Positions 8,841 through 17,371 of a DNA stretch of 64,000 bases are shown here, piece after piece (within the stretch, counting starts at the first letter, position 1; every line of letters begins with the position of its first letter). This DNA is from Janibacter limosus. GTDB lineage: Bacteria; Actinomycetota; Actinomycetes; Actinomycetales; Dermatophilaceae. The DNA lies in the NCBI RefSeq assembly GCF_004295485.1, contig NZ_CP036164.1, positions 1,488,001-1,552,000 on the forward strand, in the 5' to 3' direction. Under the pieces are notes generated by a model, which made no database searches, was not told where the DNA came from, and saw only the letters and a list, made by a program, of their open reading frames with translations. Position numbers and translations under genes: made by a program.

Positions 8841-9938
8841 ATGATCCACTGGCGCAGCGGCACGGTCCGCGAGATCACCGGCTCCCGCCCGGGGGCCCTG
8901 CGCCTGCGCGTCGAGGTCGAAGGGAGCGACACGCCCGCTCTCGCGCTCACCGGTCTGGTGGGCTCACCGCAGGTCGGCGACACCGTCCTGCTCAACATCT
9001 CGGCCCTGCGCCGGCGACTCGGCACCGGTGGCCACGCGCTCGTCGTGGGCAACCCCTCGCAGCTGCCGGCCGACCCGCCCGACTCCCCCGGCCACATCGT
9101 CAAGGCGCGCTACACGCCGCTGCAGGAGATGGTCCTGGCCCTCGAGGAGCAGGAGTCGCCGCACCACGAGGCGATGCGTGACCACCCCGACATCGCCGCA
9201 GGTGACCTCCACGGGATGCCGGTCGTCGTCGCGGAGCTGCACTCATCCCTTCCCGCTGTGCTTGCCGGGATCCGCTCGATCGCACCAGGGGCCCGCGTGG
9301 CCTACGTGATGACGGACTCGGCCGCCCTCCCCTTCGCCCTGTCGGACAGCGCCGCCCAGCTCGTCGCCGCAGGGTGGCTGGCCACGACGATCACGGCCGG
9401 GCAGGCCTTCGGCGGGGAGCACGAGGCGATCACCGTCCACTCGGCGCTGCTCGCCGCCCGGCACGTCCTGGGGTGCGACCTCGCGGTCGTGGCCCAGGGA
9501 CCGGGCAACGCGGGCTCGTCGACGACGTGGGGCTGGTCGGGACTGTCGACCGGCGACGCGCTCAACGCCGTCCACGTGCTGCGGGGCCACGGCGTGGCGG
9601 TCCCGCGTGTGTCGGGCAGCGACCCCCGCCCCCGCCACCACGGCCTGTCGCACCACACCGCCACGGTGCTCTCGCGCACGCTGCTCGGAGCCGCGGACGT
9701 CGTCGTTCCCGACGGTGACGTCGAGCCGTGGCCCCGGGTGCGTGACGAGGTCGCGGCCGCGGTGGCATCGGCTGCCGGGTTCCCCCGGCTGGTGACCCTG
9801 CCCGCTGTCGGGCTGACCGAGGCGCTGTCGAGCAGCCCGGTCCCGCTCGTGAGCATGGGCAGGGCCGCGGCGGAGGACATGACGCCCTTCCTCACCGCGG
9901 CCCTGGCCGGCCGCCACGCGGCCTCCCTGCTGACCTGA
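8841..9938 (+). CDS. DUF3866 family protein
   Basis: A 365-residue protein of a family restricted to actinobacteria and some Firmicutes, with no established function. The sequence has an N-terminal beta-rich part (M-I-H-W-R-S-G-T-V-R-E-I) and a larger alpha/beta region with Gly-rich turns such as Q-G-P-G-N-A-G-S-S-T-T-W-G-W-S-G and H-H-G-L-S-H-H-T. I chose ATG 8841 rather than an in-frame codon 16 residues upstream because family members begin at MIxWRxG. It is divergent from pafB, a common arrangement, and converges on an FKBP gene over repeat array 2. Confidence 0.82.
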   Translation: MIHWRSGTVREITGSRPGALRLRVEVEGSDTPALALTGLVGSPQVGDTVLLNISALRRRLGTGGHALVVGNPSQLPADPPDSPGHIVKARYTPLQEMVLALEEQESPHHEAMRDHPDIAAGDLHGMPVVVAELHSSLPAVLAGIRSIAPGARVAYVMTDSAALPFALSDSAAQLVAAGWLATTITAGQAFGGEHEAITVHSALLAARHVLGCDLAVVAQGPGNAGSSTTWGWSGLSTGDALNAVHVLRGHGVAVPRVSGSDPRPRHHGLSHHTATVLSRTLLGAADVVVPDGDVEPWPRVRDEVAAAVASAAGFPRLVTLPAVGLTEALSSSPVPLVSMGRAAAEDMTPFLTAALAGRHAASLLT

Positions 9939-9941
9939 TTG

Positions 9942-10087
9942 CGCACGACCTCAAGGAGATGCGCACTCAACGCGCACGACCTCAAGGAGATGCGCACCCC
10001 GGGCGCACGACCTCAAGGAGATGCGCACCCCGGGTGCACGACCTTAAGGAGATGCGCACCCAGGGCGCACGACCTCAAGGAGATGCG
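9942..10087. repeat. Intergenic palindromic repeat array 2 (5 units)
   Basis: Five 22-bp units at 9942-9963, 9973-9994, 10004-10025, 10035-10056 and 10066-10087, spaced exactly 31 bp. Each has CGCACGA, a core CCTYAAGG and AGATGCG (first base T in unit 4), the opposite orientation to array 1. Four have CCTCAAGG and one CCTTAAGG. The array occupies nearly the whole gap between convergent genes (stops at 9938 and 10093). A three-turn helical spacing suggests a protein-binding array; that is inference. Confidence 0.95.
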
Positions 10088-10092
10088 AGGTC

Positions 10093-10479
10093 TCAGCCGA
10101 CCTGCACGAGGTCGACGACGAAGATCAGCGTCTCGCCGCCCTTGATGGCTGCGCCCGCACCGGCGTCGCCGTAGCCCAGGTGCGGCGGGATGGTGATCTT
10201 GCGACGACCACCCTCCTTCATGCCGAGCAGGCCGTCGTCCCAGCCCTTGATGACCTGGCCGATGCCGGCGGTGAAGCCGAGCGGGGCGCCGCGGTTCCAC
10301 GAGGCGTCGAACTCCTCGCCGGTCGAGTGCGCGACACCGACGTAGTGGGCCTGGATGGGCGACCCGGGGGTCACCTCGGCGCCGTCACCGACGGTGATGT
10401 CCTCGACGACGAGCTCGGTCGGAGCGTCACCCTCCGGGAAGTCGATCTCGGGCTTGGTGGTGCTGGGGTCAAAAGGCAT
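10093..10479 (-). CDS. FKBP-type peptidyl-prolyl cis-trans isomerase, cytoplasmic
   Basis: A 128-residue single-domain FKBP that accelerates prolyl isomerisation during folding. Signature elements are V-G-V-A-H-S-T-G-E-E-F-D-A-S-W, P-L-G-F-T-A-G-I-G-Q-V-I-K-G-W-D, G-L-L-G-M-K-E-G-G-R-R and I-P-P-H-L-G-Y-G. No signal peptide is visible. The ATG at 10479 (MPFDPSTT) has an AGGAGAGA ribosome site; the longer frame upstream lacks one. It follows a lipoprotein FKBP gene in the same direction at the end of the proteasome operon. Confidence 0.93.
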   Translation of the reverse strand: MPFDPSTTKPEIDFPEGDAPTELVVEDITVGDGAEVTPGSPIQAHYVGVAHSTGEEFDASWNRGAPLGFTAGIGQVIKGWDDGLLGMKEGGRRKITIPPHLGYGDAGAGAAIKGGETLIFVVDLVQVG

Positions 10480-10501
10480 GCGTCTCTCCTGTGGTTGGGA
10501 T

Positions 10502-10541
10502 GGTCCTTCGTGACGCTTGCAGAGCAAGCTCCTCAGGGACC
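10502..10541 (-). terminator. Possible hairpin between the two FKBP genes
   Basis: GCTTGC (10515-10520), AGA, GCAAGC (10524-10529) forms a 6-bp stem, enclosed by an outer GGTCC (10502-10506) and GGACC (10537-10541) pair. It begins 11 bases past the lipoprotein-FKBP stop. No T-run; a weak terminator or processing site is the likeliest reading. Confidence 0.4.
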
Positions 10542-10551
10542 GTCGAGATTG

Positions 10552-11589
10552 TCAGTTGGCGGCGAGGATGTCCATGACGAAGACCAGGTCCGTGTTGGGC
10601 TTGATGCTCCCGTCGGGCGAACCCTGCTTGCCGTAGCCGTCCTTGGAGGGAGCGACGAAGACCAGGCGGTCACCGACGTGGGCGCCCTTGACGGCCTTCT
10701 GCCAGGCCTCGATGGTGCCCGGCTGGCCCACGACGAAGGGGTAGGGCTGGCCGCCCTTCTTGAAGGACGAGTCGAACATCGTGCCGTCCTTCAGGCGCAC
10801 GCCCGTGTAGCTGGCGTAGACCTGATCGCCCTTCTTGATCTCCTCGCCCTTGCCCTCGATGAGCTTCTCGGTCACGAGCTTCTTGGGCTTCGTGACGCCC
10901 TCGGTGCTGATCTCCGCCGGGGCGTCGGCGCGGAACTTCACCTTCGGCATGCCCTTCTTGGGCGGCACCGCGGTCCCCTCGGCCTTGTCGGGCAGGACCC
11001 CGCGCACGTCGTAGACGAGCACGAGGTTGTCCTTGCCGTCGACGCCGAACTGGGGGGCGCCCTGCTCGCCGAAGAGGTCCTCCGGAGGCATGACGGCGAC
11101 ACCGTGTGCGCCGATCTTCTGGCCCTTGAGCGACTTCACCAGGCCGGGCAGCGAGCCCTCGTTGCCCAGGGTGAGGACGATCGGTGCGGTCGAGTAGGTC
11201 TCCGAGCCCTGGATCAGCTTGCCGTCCTTGCCGGAGAACATCGCCAGGTCGACCTCGACATAGGCGTCGTCCGGCAGCGTCTTGCCCGTGCCCTTGTCCA
11301 GGACCGTGCGGGTCGTCTGCGACACCGACAGCGGCTTGTCCTTGAGCGTGATCGAGGGGGCCTTCTTGCCCTTGCCCTCCGTGATCTTGATGCTGTCGAC
11401 CTTCTTGGCGTCCGCCGGCTTGGGGTCGGCGAGGGTCATCGGCGACGGCTCGGACGGTGACGCCGACGCCTTGCTCTTGGCGTCACTGGTGGCGTCGGAG
11501 CCGGAGTCGCCGCCACACGCACTCAGCGCGAGCAGCGCGGCGACGGACGCCGCGGCGGCAGCGGTCAGACGGGTTGCCTTCTGGGGCAC
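10552..11589 (-). CDS. FKBP-type peptidyl-prolyl isomerase lipoprotein
   Basis: A surface-anchored foldase of about 345 residues. The N-terminus is a lipoprotein signal with lipobox A-L-S-A-C-G-G, followed by a Ser/Asp/Lys linker. Two FKBP-like regions follow: a divergent first one (about 90-200) and a canonical second one (about 245-345) with Y-A-S-Y-T-G-V, F-D-S-S-F, E-A-W-Q-K-A-V-K-G and G-Y-G. I favour GTG 11589, which has GAGG six bases upstream, over the TTG two codons earlier. It lies behind pafA on the same strand, so an export foldase may be co-transcribed with the proteasome genes. Confidence 0.9.
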   Translation of the reverse strand: MPQKATRLTAAAAASVAALLALSACGGDSGSDATSDAKSKASASPSEPSPMTLADPKPADAKKVDSIKITEGKGKKAPSITLKDKPLSVSQTTRTVLDKGTGKTLPDDAYVEVDLAMFSGKDGKLIQGSETYSTAPIVLTLGNEGSLPGLVKSLKGQKIGAHGVAVMPPEDLFGEQGAPQFGVDGKDNLVLVYDVRGVLPDKAEGTAVPPKKGMPKVKFRADAPAEISTEGVTKPKKLVTEKLIEGKGEEIKKGDQVYASYTGVRLKDGTMFDSSFKKGGQPYPFVVGQPGTIEAWQKAVKGAHVGDRLVFVAPSKDGYGKQGSPDGSIKPNTDLVFVMDILAAN

Positions 11590-11659
11590 GATCAACCTCG
11601 ATGGTTCGGGGACACGGTTGCCGCATCAGCCTAACCACGGAGTCTGGGCGTCGGCTGAC

Positions 11660-13048
11660 TCAGGGTCCCGTGGGCGCCCGACGGGAGGACAGGACCTCCA
11701 GCAGCCGGTCGACCCGCTCGTCCACGGCAGCGAAGGGGTCCTTGCACAGGACGGTGCGCTGCGCCTCGTCGTTGATCTTCAGGTGGACCCAGTCGACCGT
11801 GACATCACGCCCGTGCTCGCGGGCGGTGCGGACGAACTCGCCGCGCAGGCGCGCCCGGGTCGTCTGAGGCGGGGTGTCGACGCCTGCGGCGATGTCCTCG
11901 TCGGTCACCACGCGAGCGACCTTGCCGGCTCGCTGCAGCAGGTGGTGGACACCGCGACGGCGGTCGATGTCGTGGTATGCCAGATCGAGCTGCGCCAGGC
12001 GCGGGTCGGCGATGTCGAGGCCGTGCTTGGCGGCGTAGGCGTCGAGGAGGCGGTACTTGATGATCCAGTCGATCTCGGTGCCCACCGCCGCCAGGTCGTC
12101 GGTGGCGATCGCGTCGAGGGTGCGCTCCCACAGGTCGAGGACCCGGACGCTGACGGGGTCGTCGATGCCCTCGCGGGCCGCGTAGTCCTTGGCCCGGGAC
12201 AGGTACTCGCCCTGGATCTCGAGGCCGCTCATCCGCCGCCCGTCGGCGAGCTTGACCTGGGTGCGTCCGGTCCGGTCGAGGCTGATGTCACGGATCGCTC
12301 GGATCGGGTTGTCCAGGGCCATGTCGGGCAGGGCCACGCCGTCCTCGAGCATGCGCAGCACGAGGTGGGCCGAGCCCACCTTGAGCAGCGTGGTGGTCTC
12401 GGTCATCGTCGAGTCGCCGACGATGACGTGCATGCGGCGGTAGTGCTCGGCGTCGGCGTGCGGCTCGTCGCGGGTGTTGATGATCGGGCGCGAGCGGGTC
12501 GTCGCCGACGAGACGCCCTCCCAGATGTGGTCGGCTCGTTGGCTGACGGAGAACTGCGCTCCGCGACCGCTCGCCATGAGCTTGCCGGTGCCCGCAATCA
12601 GCTGTCGGGTGATGAGGAAGGGCAGGAGGCGCTCGGTCACCTCACCGAAGTTGGAGGTGCGTGCCACGAGGAAGTTCTCGTGGCAGCCGTAGGAGTTGCC
12701 CGCGGAGTCGACGTTGTTCTTGAAGACGTAGATCTCGCCGGCGACCCCGTCCTCCGTGAGGCGTGCCTGAGCGTCGTCGACGAGGTCCTGGACGATCAGC
12801 TCGCCCGCCCGGTCGTGCGCGATGAGGGTCAGGAGGTCGTCGCACTCTGCGGTGGCGTACTCGGGGTGGCTGCCGACGTCGAGGTAGAGACGGGATCCGT
12901 TCGGCAGGAAGACATTGCTCGAGCGGCCCCACGTCACGACCTTGCGGAAGAGGTAGCGCGCCACCTCGTCCGGCGTCAGCCGTCGCTGCCCGTCGGTGAC
13001 GGCGGTGATGCCGAACTCGGTCTCGATCCCGAAGATGCGTCGTTCCAC
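11660..13048 (-). CDS. pafA: Pup--protein ligase PafA
   Basis: A 462-residue carboxylate-amine ligase of the glutamine-synthetase-like fold that joins the C-terminal Glu of Pup to substrate lysines. The N-terminal [11 protein letters not shown] carries the metal-binding glutamates; [34 protein letters not shown] and [11 protein letters not shown] are the conserved nucleotide and Mg-binding segments shared with Dop. It lacks the extra loop that distinguishes Dop. It begins 9 bases after the prcA stop, placing it in the dop-pup-prcB-prcA operon. Confidence 0.97.
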   Translation of the reverse strand: MERRIFGIETEFGITAVTDGQRRLTPDEVARYLFRKVVTWGRSSNVFLPNGSRLYLDVGSHPEYATAECDDLLTLIAHDRAGELIVQDLVDDAQARLTEDGVAGEIYVFKNNVDSAGNSYGCHENFLVARTSNFGEVTERLLPFLITRQLIAGTGKLMASGRGAQFSVSQRADHIWEGVSSATTRSRPIINTRDEPHADAEHYRRMHVIVGDSTMTETTTLLKVGSAHLVLRMLEDGVALPDMALDNPIRAIRDISLDRTGRTQVKLADGRRMSGLEIQGEYLSRAKDYAAREGIDDPVSVRVLDLWERTLDAIATDDLAAVGTEIDWIIKYRLLDAYAAKHGLDIADPRLAQLDLAYHDIDRRRGVHHLLQRAGKVARVVTDEDIAAGVDTPPQTTRARLRGEFVRTAREHGRDVTVDWVHLKINDEAQRTVLCKDPFAAVDERVDRLLEVLSSRRAPTGP

Positions 13049-13057
13049 GTCAGCAGG

Positions 13058-13753
13058 CTATCCGGCGTCGCGAAGGGGGGCGCTGATCCGTCGGAAGCAG
13101 CGTCGTGACCTGCGGCGCTCCAGCACGGCCATCTCGAGGGACTCGTCGGCGATGCGCTCGGCCGGGTCGCTCCCTTCGGCGGGGAGGGAGAGCACGTCCA
13201 CCGCGAGGGCGAAGGCGTCCTGCAGGTTCATGCCGGGGCGCCATCGCTCACCGAGTGCCTCGTTGAGCCGCGCGCTGTCGCCGCCGACGGCCACCCAGCC
13301 GTGCTCGTCGGCGACCGACCCGTCGTAGGTCAGCCGGTAGATGCGGTCGTCCGCGATGACCTGGCCCACCTCGGCGACGACGATCTCGACCTCGTAGGGC
13401 TTCTGGTCCTCGGTGAAGACCGTGCCGAGGGTCTGCGCATAGGCATTGGCCAACCCGCGGGCGGTCACGTCGGAGCGGTCGTAGGAGTAGCCGCGCAGGT
13501 CGGCGTAGCGGATCCCCGCGACCCGCAGGTTCTCGAACTCGTTGTACTTGCCGACCCCGGCGAAGGCGATCCGGTCGTAGATCTCACCGATCTTGTTCAG
13601 CGAGCGGCTGCTCGGGTTGTCGGCGACGAGCAGGATGCCCTCGTCGTAGCCGAGGACGACGACGGAGCGACCACGGGCGATGCCGGCCCGCGCGAAGTCG
13701 GCCCGGTCGGCCATGACCTGCTCGGGCGAGACGTAGAAGGGAGGTTGGGTCAC
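13058..13753 (-). CDS. prcA: 20S proteasome subunit alpha
   Basis: Non-catalytic ring subunit (231 residues) that gates the bacterial proteasome core. Family segments are [22 protein letters not shown] at the N-terminus, [26 protein letters not shown] and [11 protein letters not shown] chose GTG 13753 (VTQPPFYV), whose first bases overlap the prcB stop (GTGA), rather than the longer frame inside prcB. The basic C-terminus ([11 protein letters not shown]) matches other actinobacterial alpha subunits. Confidence 0.96.
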   Translation of the reverse strand: MTQPPFYVSPEQVMADRADFARAGIARGRSVVVLGYDEGILLVADNPSSRSLNKIGEIYDRIAFAGVGKYNEFENLRVAGIRYADLRGYSYDRSDVTARGLANAYAQTLGTVFTEDQKPYEVEIVVAEVGQVIADDRIYRLTYDGSVADEHGWVAVGGDSARLNEALGERWRPGMNLQDAFALAVDVLSLPAEGSDPAERIADESLEMAVLERRRSRRCFRRISAPLRDAG

Positions 13754-14574
13754 CGCGGGCTCCTGCCGTCGCGCCGGTCGGCGAGGATCGTGGCGACGAT
13801 GCTCTCGCACTCGGCCTCGTCGACGAAGGTCACGCCGGACGCGTCGACGACGCCCACCATCGGCCAGATGCGGCGGTGCACGTCTGGGCCACCGGTGGCC
13901 GAGTCGTCGTCGGCGGCGTCGTAGAGGGCCTCGAGAGCCACCCGGATCGCGCTGGCCCGGTCGAGGTCGGGCTGCCAGAGCTTCTTGAGCGCACCGCGGG
14001 CGAAGAGCGAGCCCGACCCGATGCTGTGGTGCTCCTGCTCCTCGTAGCAGCCACCGGTCACGTCGTAGGAGAAGATCCGCCCCTGCGCCCGCCCGGCGTC
14101 GTAGCCGCCGAGGACGGGCAGGACCGAGAGTCCCTGCAGGGCCAGGCCCAGGTTGCCGCGGAGCATGGCGGCCAGCCGGTTGGACTTGCCCTCGAGGGAC
14201 ATCACGGTGCCCTCGACCTTGTCGTAGTGCTCGAGCTCGACCTGGAAGAGGCGGACCATCTCGATGGCCGGGCCGGCGGCGCCGGCGATGCCGACCAGAC
14301 TGTGGTCGTCGGCCGCGAAGACCTTGCGCATGTCGCGGTTGGCGATGAGGCTGCCCATCGTCGCCCGTCGGTCCCCCGCCATGACCAGCCCACCGGAGCA
14401 GGTCAGCGTGACGATCGTCGTGCCGTGCGGCGCGTCGACCATCGGCGTGAGCGGGACCGTCCGGCCTCCGGGCAGCAGGTGCGGGTCGTGCTGGCTCACG
14501 AACTCCGTGAAGGACGAGCCGCCGGTGGCGAGGAAGGCCGCCGGCAGTCGTCCTCGCTCGGGGTCACGGCTCAC
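13750..14574 (-). CDS. prcB: 20S proteasome subunit beta (catalytic)
   Basis: Catalytic N-terminal nucleophile hydrolase subunit, 274 residues as a precursor. The processing site is H-G followed by T-T-I-V, so Thr52 becomes the nucleophile after removal of a 51-residue propeptide. Conserved G-D-R-R-A-T-M-G, the Lys at R-K-V-F and [12 protein letters not shown] are present. The GTG start at 14574 overlaps the pup stop, and the stop overlaps the prcA start, so the three genes are translationally coupled. Confidence 0.97.
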   Translation of the reverse strand: MSRDPERGRLPAAFLATGGSSFTEFVSQHDPHLLPGGRTVPLTPMVDAPHGTTIVTLTCSGGLVMAGDRRATMGSLIANRDMRKVFAADDHSLVGIAGAAGPAIEMVRLFQVELEHYDKVEGTVMSLEGKSNRLAAMLRGNLGLALQGLSVLPVLGGYDAGRAQGRIFSYDVTGGCYEEQEHHSIGSGSLFARGALKKLWQPDLDRASAIRVALEALYDAADDDSATGGPDVHRRIWPMVGVVDASGVTFVDEAECESIVATILADRRDGRSPR

Positions 14575-14768
14575 TGACCGCCCTTTTGCACGAAGCCCTT
14601 GACGAACTCCTCGGCATTGGACTCCAGGACCCCGTCGATCTCGTCGAGCACCGAGTCGAGGTCCTCGTCACGGGCGGCATTGCTCGCGCCCACCTGCCCG
14701 AAGCCGTCGTCGGGCTGGGCGTCGTCACCGCCACCGCTGGACTGGGGTCGGATCTGCTCCTGCGCCAT
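14571..14768 (-). CDS. pup: Prokaryotic ubiquitin-like protein Pup
   Basis: A 65-residue intrinsically disordered tag attached to proteins destined for the proteasome. It starts [16 protein letters not shown], has the helical Mpa-binding segment ([12 protein letters not shown]) and ends F-V-Q-K-G-G-Q. The terminal Gln must be deamidated by Dop to Glu before ligation by PafA. It lies 35 bases behind dop and overlaps prcB. Confidence 0.98.
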   Translation of the reverse strand: MAQEQIRPQSSGGGDDAQPDDGFGQVGASNAARDEDLDSVLDEIDGVLESNAEEFVKGFVQKGGQ

Positions 14769-14803
14769 CGCTGCTCCTATCCGTTGGGTGTCTGCGCCCG
14801 AGC

Positions 14804-16300
14804 CTATGCCCCGAGGGTCGCCACGAGGTCGTCGATGTCGCCTGCCGACACCAGCGCCTCGGTCGCCTCGCGGCCGAAGGCCAGCGGGTCGAGCATGGAC
14901 AGCCGGGCGACGCGACCGGCTCGAGGCAGACGCAGCACGACGGAGTCCCACGAGGCGGAGATGACCTGGGGCCCGAAGGCCTCGACGATCCGGCCGCGCA
15001 ACCAGGCCCGGGTGTCGGCCGGCGGTGAGGCCACGGCCGCCGACACGTCCTCGTCGGAGGTGAGGCGGGTGATCCGCCCACCGGCCTCGAGCTTGTGGAA
15101 GATGCCCTTGTCCGGGCGGACGTCGGACCACTGGATGTCGATGGCGCGGAGCCGGTGGTCGTCCCACGCCAGGCCGTCGCGGTCCCGGTAGCGCTGCAGC
15201 AGTGCGAGCTTGGCGACCCAGTCGATGTCCGCCGCCGCGTCCATCGGGTCGCCGGCGAGGAGTCCGACGAGCCGCTCCCAGTGGTAGAGGACCTCGTCGG
15301 TGGCGGGGTCGCTCCCTTCGCGCTGGACGAAGGTGGTCGCCATCTCGAGGTACTCGGTGAGGATCTGCACGGCGGTGAGGTCGCGGCCGTCACGCAGCCG
15401 CACCGTGGCCCGGCAGGTGGGGTCGTGCGAGACCACCTTGAGCGACTCGACGGGGTGGAGGACCTCGAGGTCGCGGTCGATCGCTCCCGCCTCGACGAGG
15501 CGCAGCACGAGCGAGGTCGAGCCGAGCTTGACGAGGTTGGCGACGTCGGCCTGGTTGGCGTCACCGATGATCACGTGCAGCCGTCGCCACTGGTCGGGGT
15601 CGGCGTGCGGCTCGTCGCGGGTGTTGATGATCGGTCTCTTGAAGGTCGTCTCCAGGCCCACACTCGCCTCGAAGAAGTCGCTGCGGGAAGCGATCTGGTA
15701 TCCCGCCCGCTCGCTCTCCTGACCGATCCCGACACGACCGGCGCCGCACATCACCTGGCGCGCGACGAAGAAGGGGGTGAGCCCCGAGACGATCCGGTCG
15801 AAGGGGGTCGCCCGGGTCACGAGGTAGTTCTCGTGGGTGCCGTAGGACGCGCCCTTGCCGTCGGTGTTGTTCTTGTAGAGGTTGATCCCCGGCTCGCGCC
15901 GGGCGAGTCGCTCGACGATCTCGCGCATGACGAGCTCGCCGGCGCGGTCCCACACGACCGCGTCGCGCGGAGAGGTCACCTCCGGCGACGAGTACTCCGG
16001 GTGCGCGTGGTCGACGTAGAGGCGGGCGCCGTTGGCCAGGACGACATTGGCCAAGGACGGGTCCTCGGCATCGGTCAGCTGGGAGATGTCGGCACGGGCC
16101 CGGGGCATCTCGAACCCGCGCGCGTCCACCAGGGGGTGCTCGTCGCTGTAGTCCCAGGCGCCGTGGCCGGCCCGCAGCCCGTGGGCGCGGGCGTAGGTCG
16201 TCACGACCTCCCCCGACGCCGCCATCGGGTTGGCCCAGGGTTGCCCCGGCACCGCGATCCCGTACTCCGTCTCGATGCCCATGACCCGCCGAACGCTCAT
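14804..16300 (-). CDS. dop: Deamidase/depupylase Dop
   Basis: A 498-residue paralogue of PafA that deamidates the C-terminal Gln of Pup and also removes Pup from substrates. M-G-I-E-T-E-Y-G-I-A-V carries the conserved glutamates, followed by the Dop-specific insert region (about 40-80, including A-W-D-Y-S-D-E-H-P-L-V-D-A-R-G). Shared elements include R-L-Y-V-D-H-A-H-P-E-Y-S, Y-K-N-N-T-D-G-K-G-A-S-Y-G-T-H-E-N-Y and [11 protein letters not shown]. The ATG is at 16300. A large inverted repeat lies just upstream. Confidence 0.97.
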   Translation of the reverse strand: MSVRRVMGIETEYGIAVPGQPWANPMAASGEVVTTYARAHGLRAGHGAWDYSDEHPLVDARGFEMPRARADISQLTDAEDPSLANVVLANGARLYVDHAHPEYSSPEVTSPRDAVVWDRAGELVMREIVERLARREPGINLYKNNTDGKGASYGTHENYLVTRATPFDRIVSGLTPFFVARQVMCGAGRVGIGQESERAGYQIASRSDFFEASVGLETTFKRPIINTRDEPHADPDQWRRLHVIIGDANQADVANLVKLGSTSLVLRLVEAGAIDRDLEVLHPVESLKVVSHDPTCRATVRLRDGRDLTAVQILTEYLEMATTFVQREGSDPATDEVLYHWERLVGLLAGDPMDAAADIDWVAKLALLQRYRDRDGLAWDDHRLRAIDIQWSDVRPDKGIFHKLEAGGRITRLTSDEDVSAAVASPPADTRAWLRGRIVEAFGPQVISASWDSVVLRLPRAGRVARLSMLDPLAFGREATEALVSAGDIDDLVATLGA

Positions 16301-16320
16301 GCCCTCACCCTAGGACGCGC

Positions 16321-16367
16321 GGTGGAGGTGGACGCGCGGGCCATTCATCGGCGCGTACACCTCCACC
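16321..16367. promoter_or_regulatory. Long inverted repeat between dop and the esterase operon
   Basis: Arms at 16321-16337 (GGTGGAGGTGGACGCGC) and 16351-16367 (its complement except one base) enclose 13 bases. It starts 20 bases upstream of the dop ATG and ends 32 bases before the esterase GTG, in the 99-base divergent region. It could be an operator for one or both directions or a hairpin in the dop leader. Directly visible; the role is inferred. Confidence 0.6.
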
Positions 16368-16399
16368 CGGAGGTGGGTGCGACATGCTGGAATGGGGCC

Positions 16400-17371
16400 G
16401 TGACGAGACCTTGGATGCCATGGCGCACGCGCCTGCTCGACCGACTCACCCGGTCGGCGGCGATCGCGGAGGAGATGACGCCCGCTGAGCTGTCCCGGAT
16501 GCGTGGCAATGTGCCCATGCGCCGGCCCTACACCTGGGTCCTCGGCACGCCCACCCGCGACGTCACGTCGACCTCCCGGCGGATCACCGCGCGCGACGGG
16601 TACGAGCTCAAGGTCCGGGTCCACCGACCCGACGGCGAGAGCGGCCCCCTCCCGCTGCTCGTGCACTTCCACGGGGGCGGCTTCGTCATCGGCAACATCG
16701 GCGTCTACGACCCGTGGTGCACGGCGGTCGCGGCGCGGGCCCAGGTCGTCGTGGTCACGGTCGCCTACCGGATGGCCCCCGAGCACCGCGCTCCCCTGGC
16801 CGTCGACGACTGCCTCGACGCGACCCGATGGGCCATCGAGCACGCGGCCGAGCTCGGCGCCCGGTCCGACTCCGTCGGGGTCACCGGGGACTCGGCCGGC
16901 GGCAACCTCGCGGCAGCGGTGGCCCAGCAGCTGCGCGATGAGGGCTTTGCCGGGCTGCGCCACCAGGCCCTGGTCTACCCGGCGCCGGACCTCACCGAGC
17001 GTGAGGTGGAGGCGCTGCAGGAGGCGGACCGGCGCTTCGTGCTGCTGACGCCCGACATGATGCGCTCCTTCCGCAGCCTCTACCTCGGCGACGACGGCGA
17101 CGCGAGCGACCCTCTCCTCTCCCCCGCGCTCGGCGACCTCACCGGACTCCCGCCGGCGCTCGTCCAGACCGCCGAGCACGACCCCCTTCGGCCTGACGGG
17201 TTGGCCTACGCAACCGCACTGGAGGCCGCGGGCGTCGAGGTGCGCGCGACGACCTATCGCGGTGCGCCCCACGGCTTCATCACCTTCCCGGGGTTCGCCC
17301 CGGCAGCCCACGCGGCACTCGACGAGCTCGTCGTCGAGGTCACCCACCACCTGCACCAGGAGTCCCGATGA
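16400..17371 (+). CDS. Alpha/beta hydrolase (HSL-type esterase) 1
   Basis: A 323-residue family IV (hormone-sensitive-lipase-like) carboxylesterase. Oxyanion-hole H-F-H-G-G-G-F, nucleophile elbow G-D-S-A-G-G-N, the acid region D-P-L-R-P-D-G and the His in G-A-P-H-G-F form the expected machinery. There is no signal peptide, so it is probably cytoplasmic. I placed the start at GTG 16400; an ATG five codons later is also possible. The frame is open far upstream only because it crosses dop antisense. It overlaps the next esterase by four bases (ATGA). Confidence 0.88.
   Translation: MTRPWMPWRTRLLDRLTRSAAIAEEMTPAELSRMRGNVPMRRPYTWVLGTPTRDVTSTSRRITARDGYELKVRVHRPDGESGPLPLLVHFHGGGFVIGNIGVYDPWCTAVAARAQVVVVTVAYRMAPEHRAPLAVDDCLDATRWAIEHAAELGARSDSVGVTGDSAGGNLAAAVAQQLRDEGFAGLRHQALVYPAPDLTEREVEALQEADRRFVLLTPDMMRSFRSLYLGDDGDASDPLLSPALGDLTGLPPALVQTAEHDPLRPDGLAYATALEAAGVEVRATTYRGAPHGFITFPGFAPAAHAALDELVVEVTHHLHQESR

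Noticed and set aside
15095..17371. 758-residue plus-strand reading frame through dop
   Set aside because: Its first 435 codons are antisense to dop with no family resemblance; only the part from 16400 is a real esterase.
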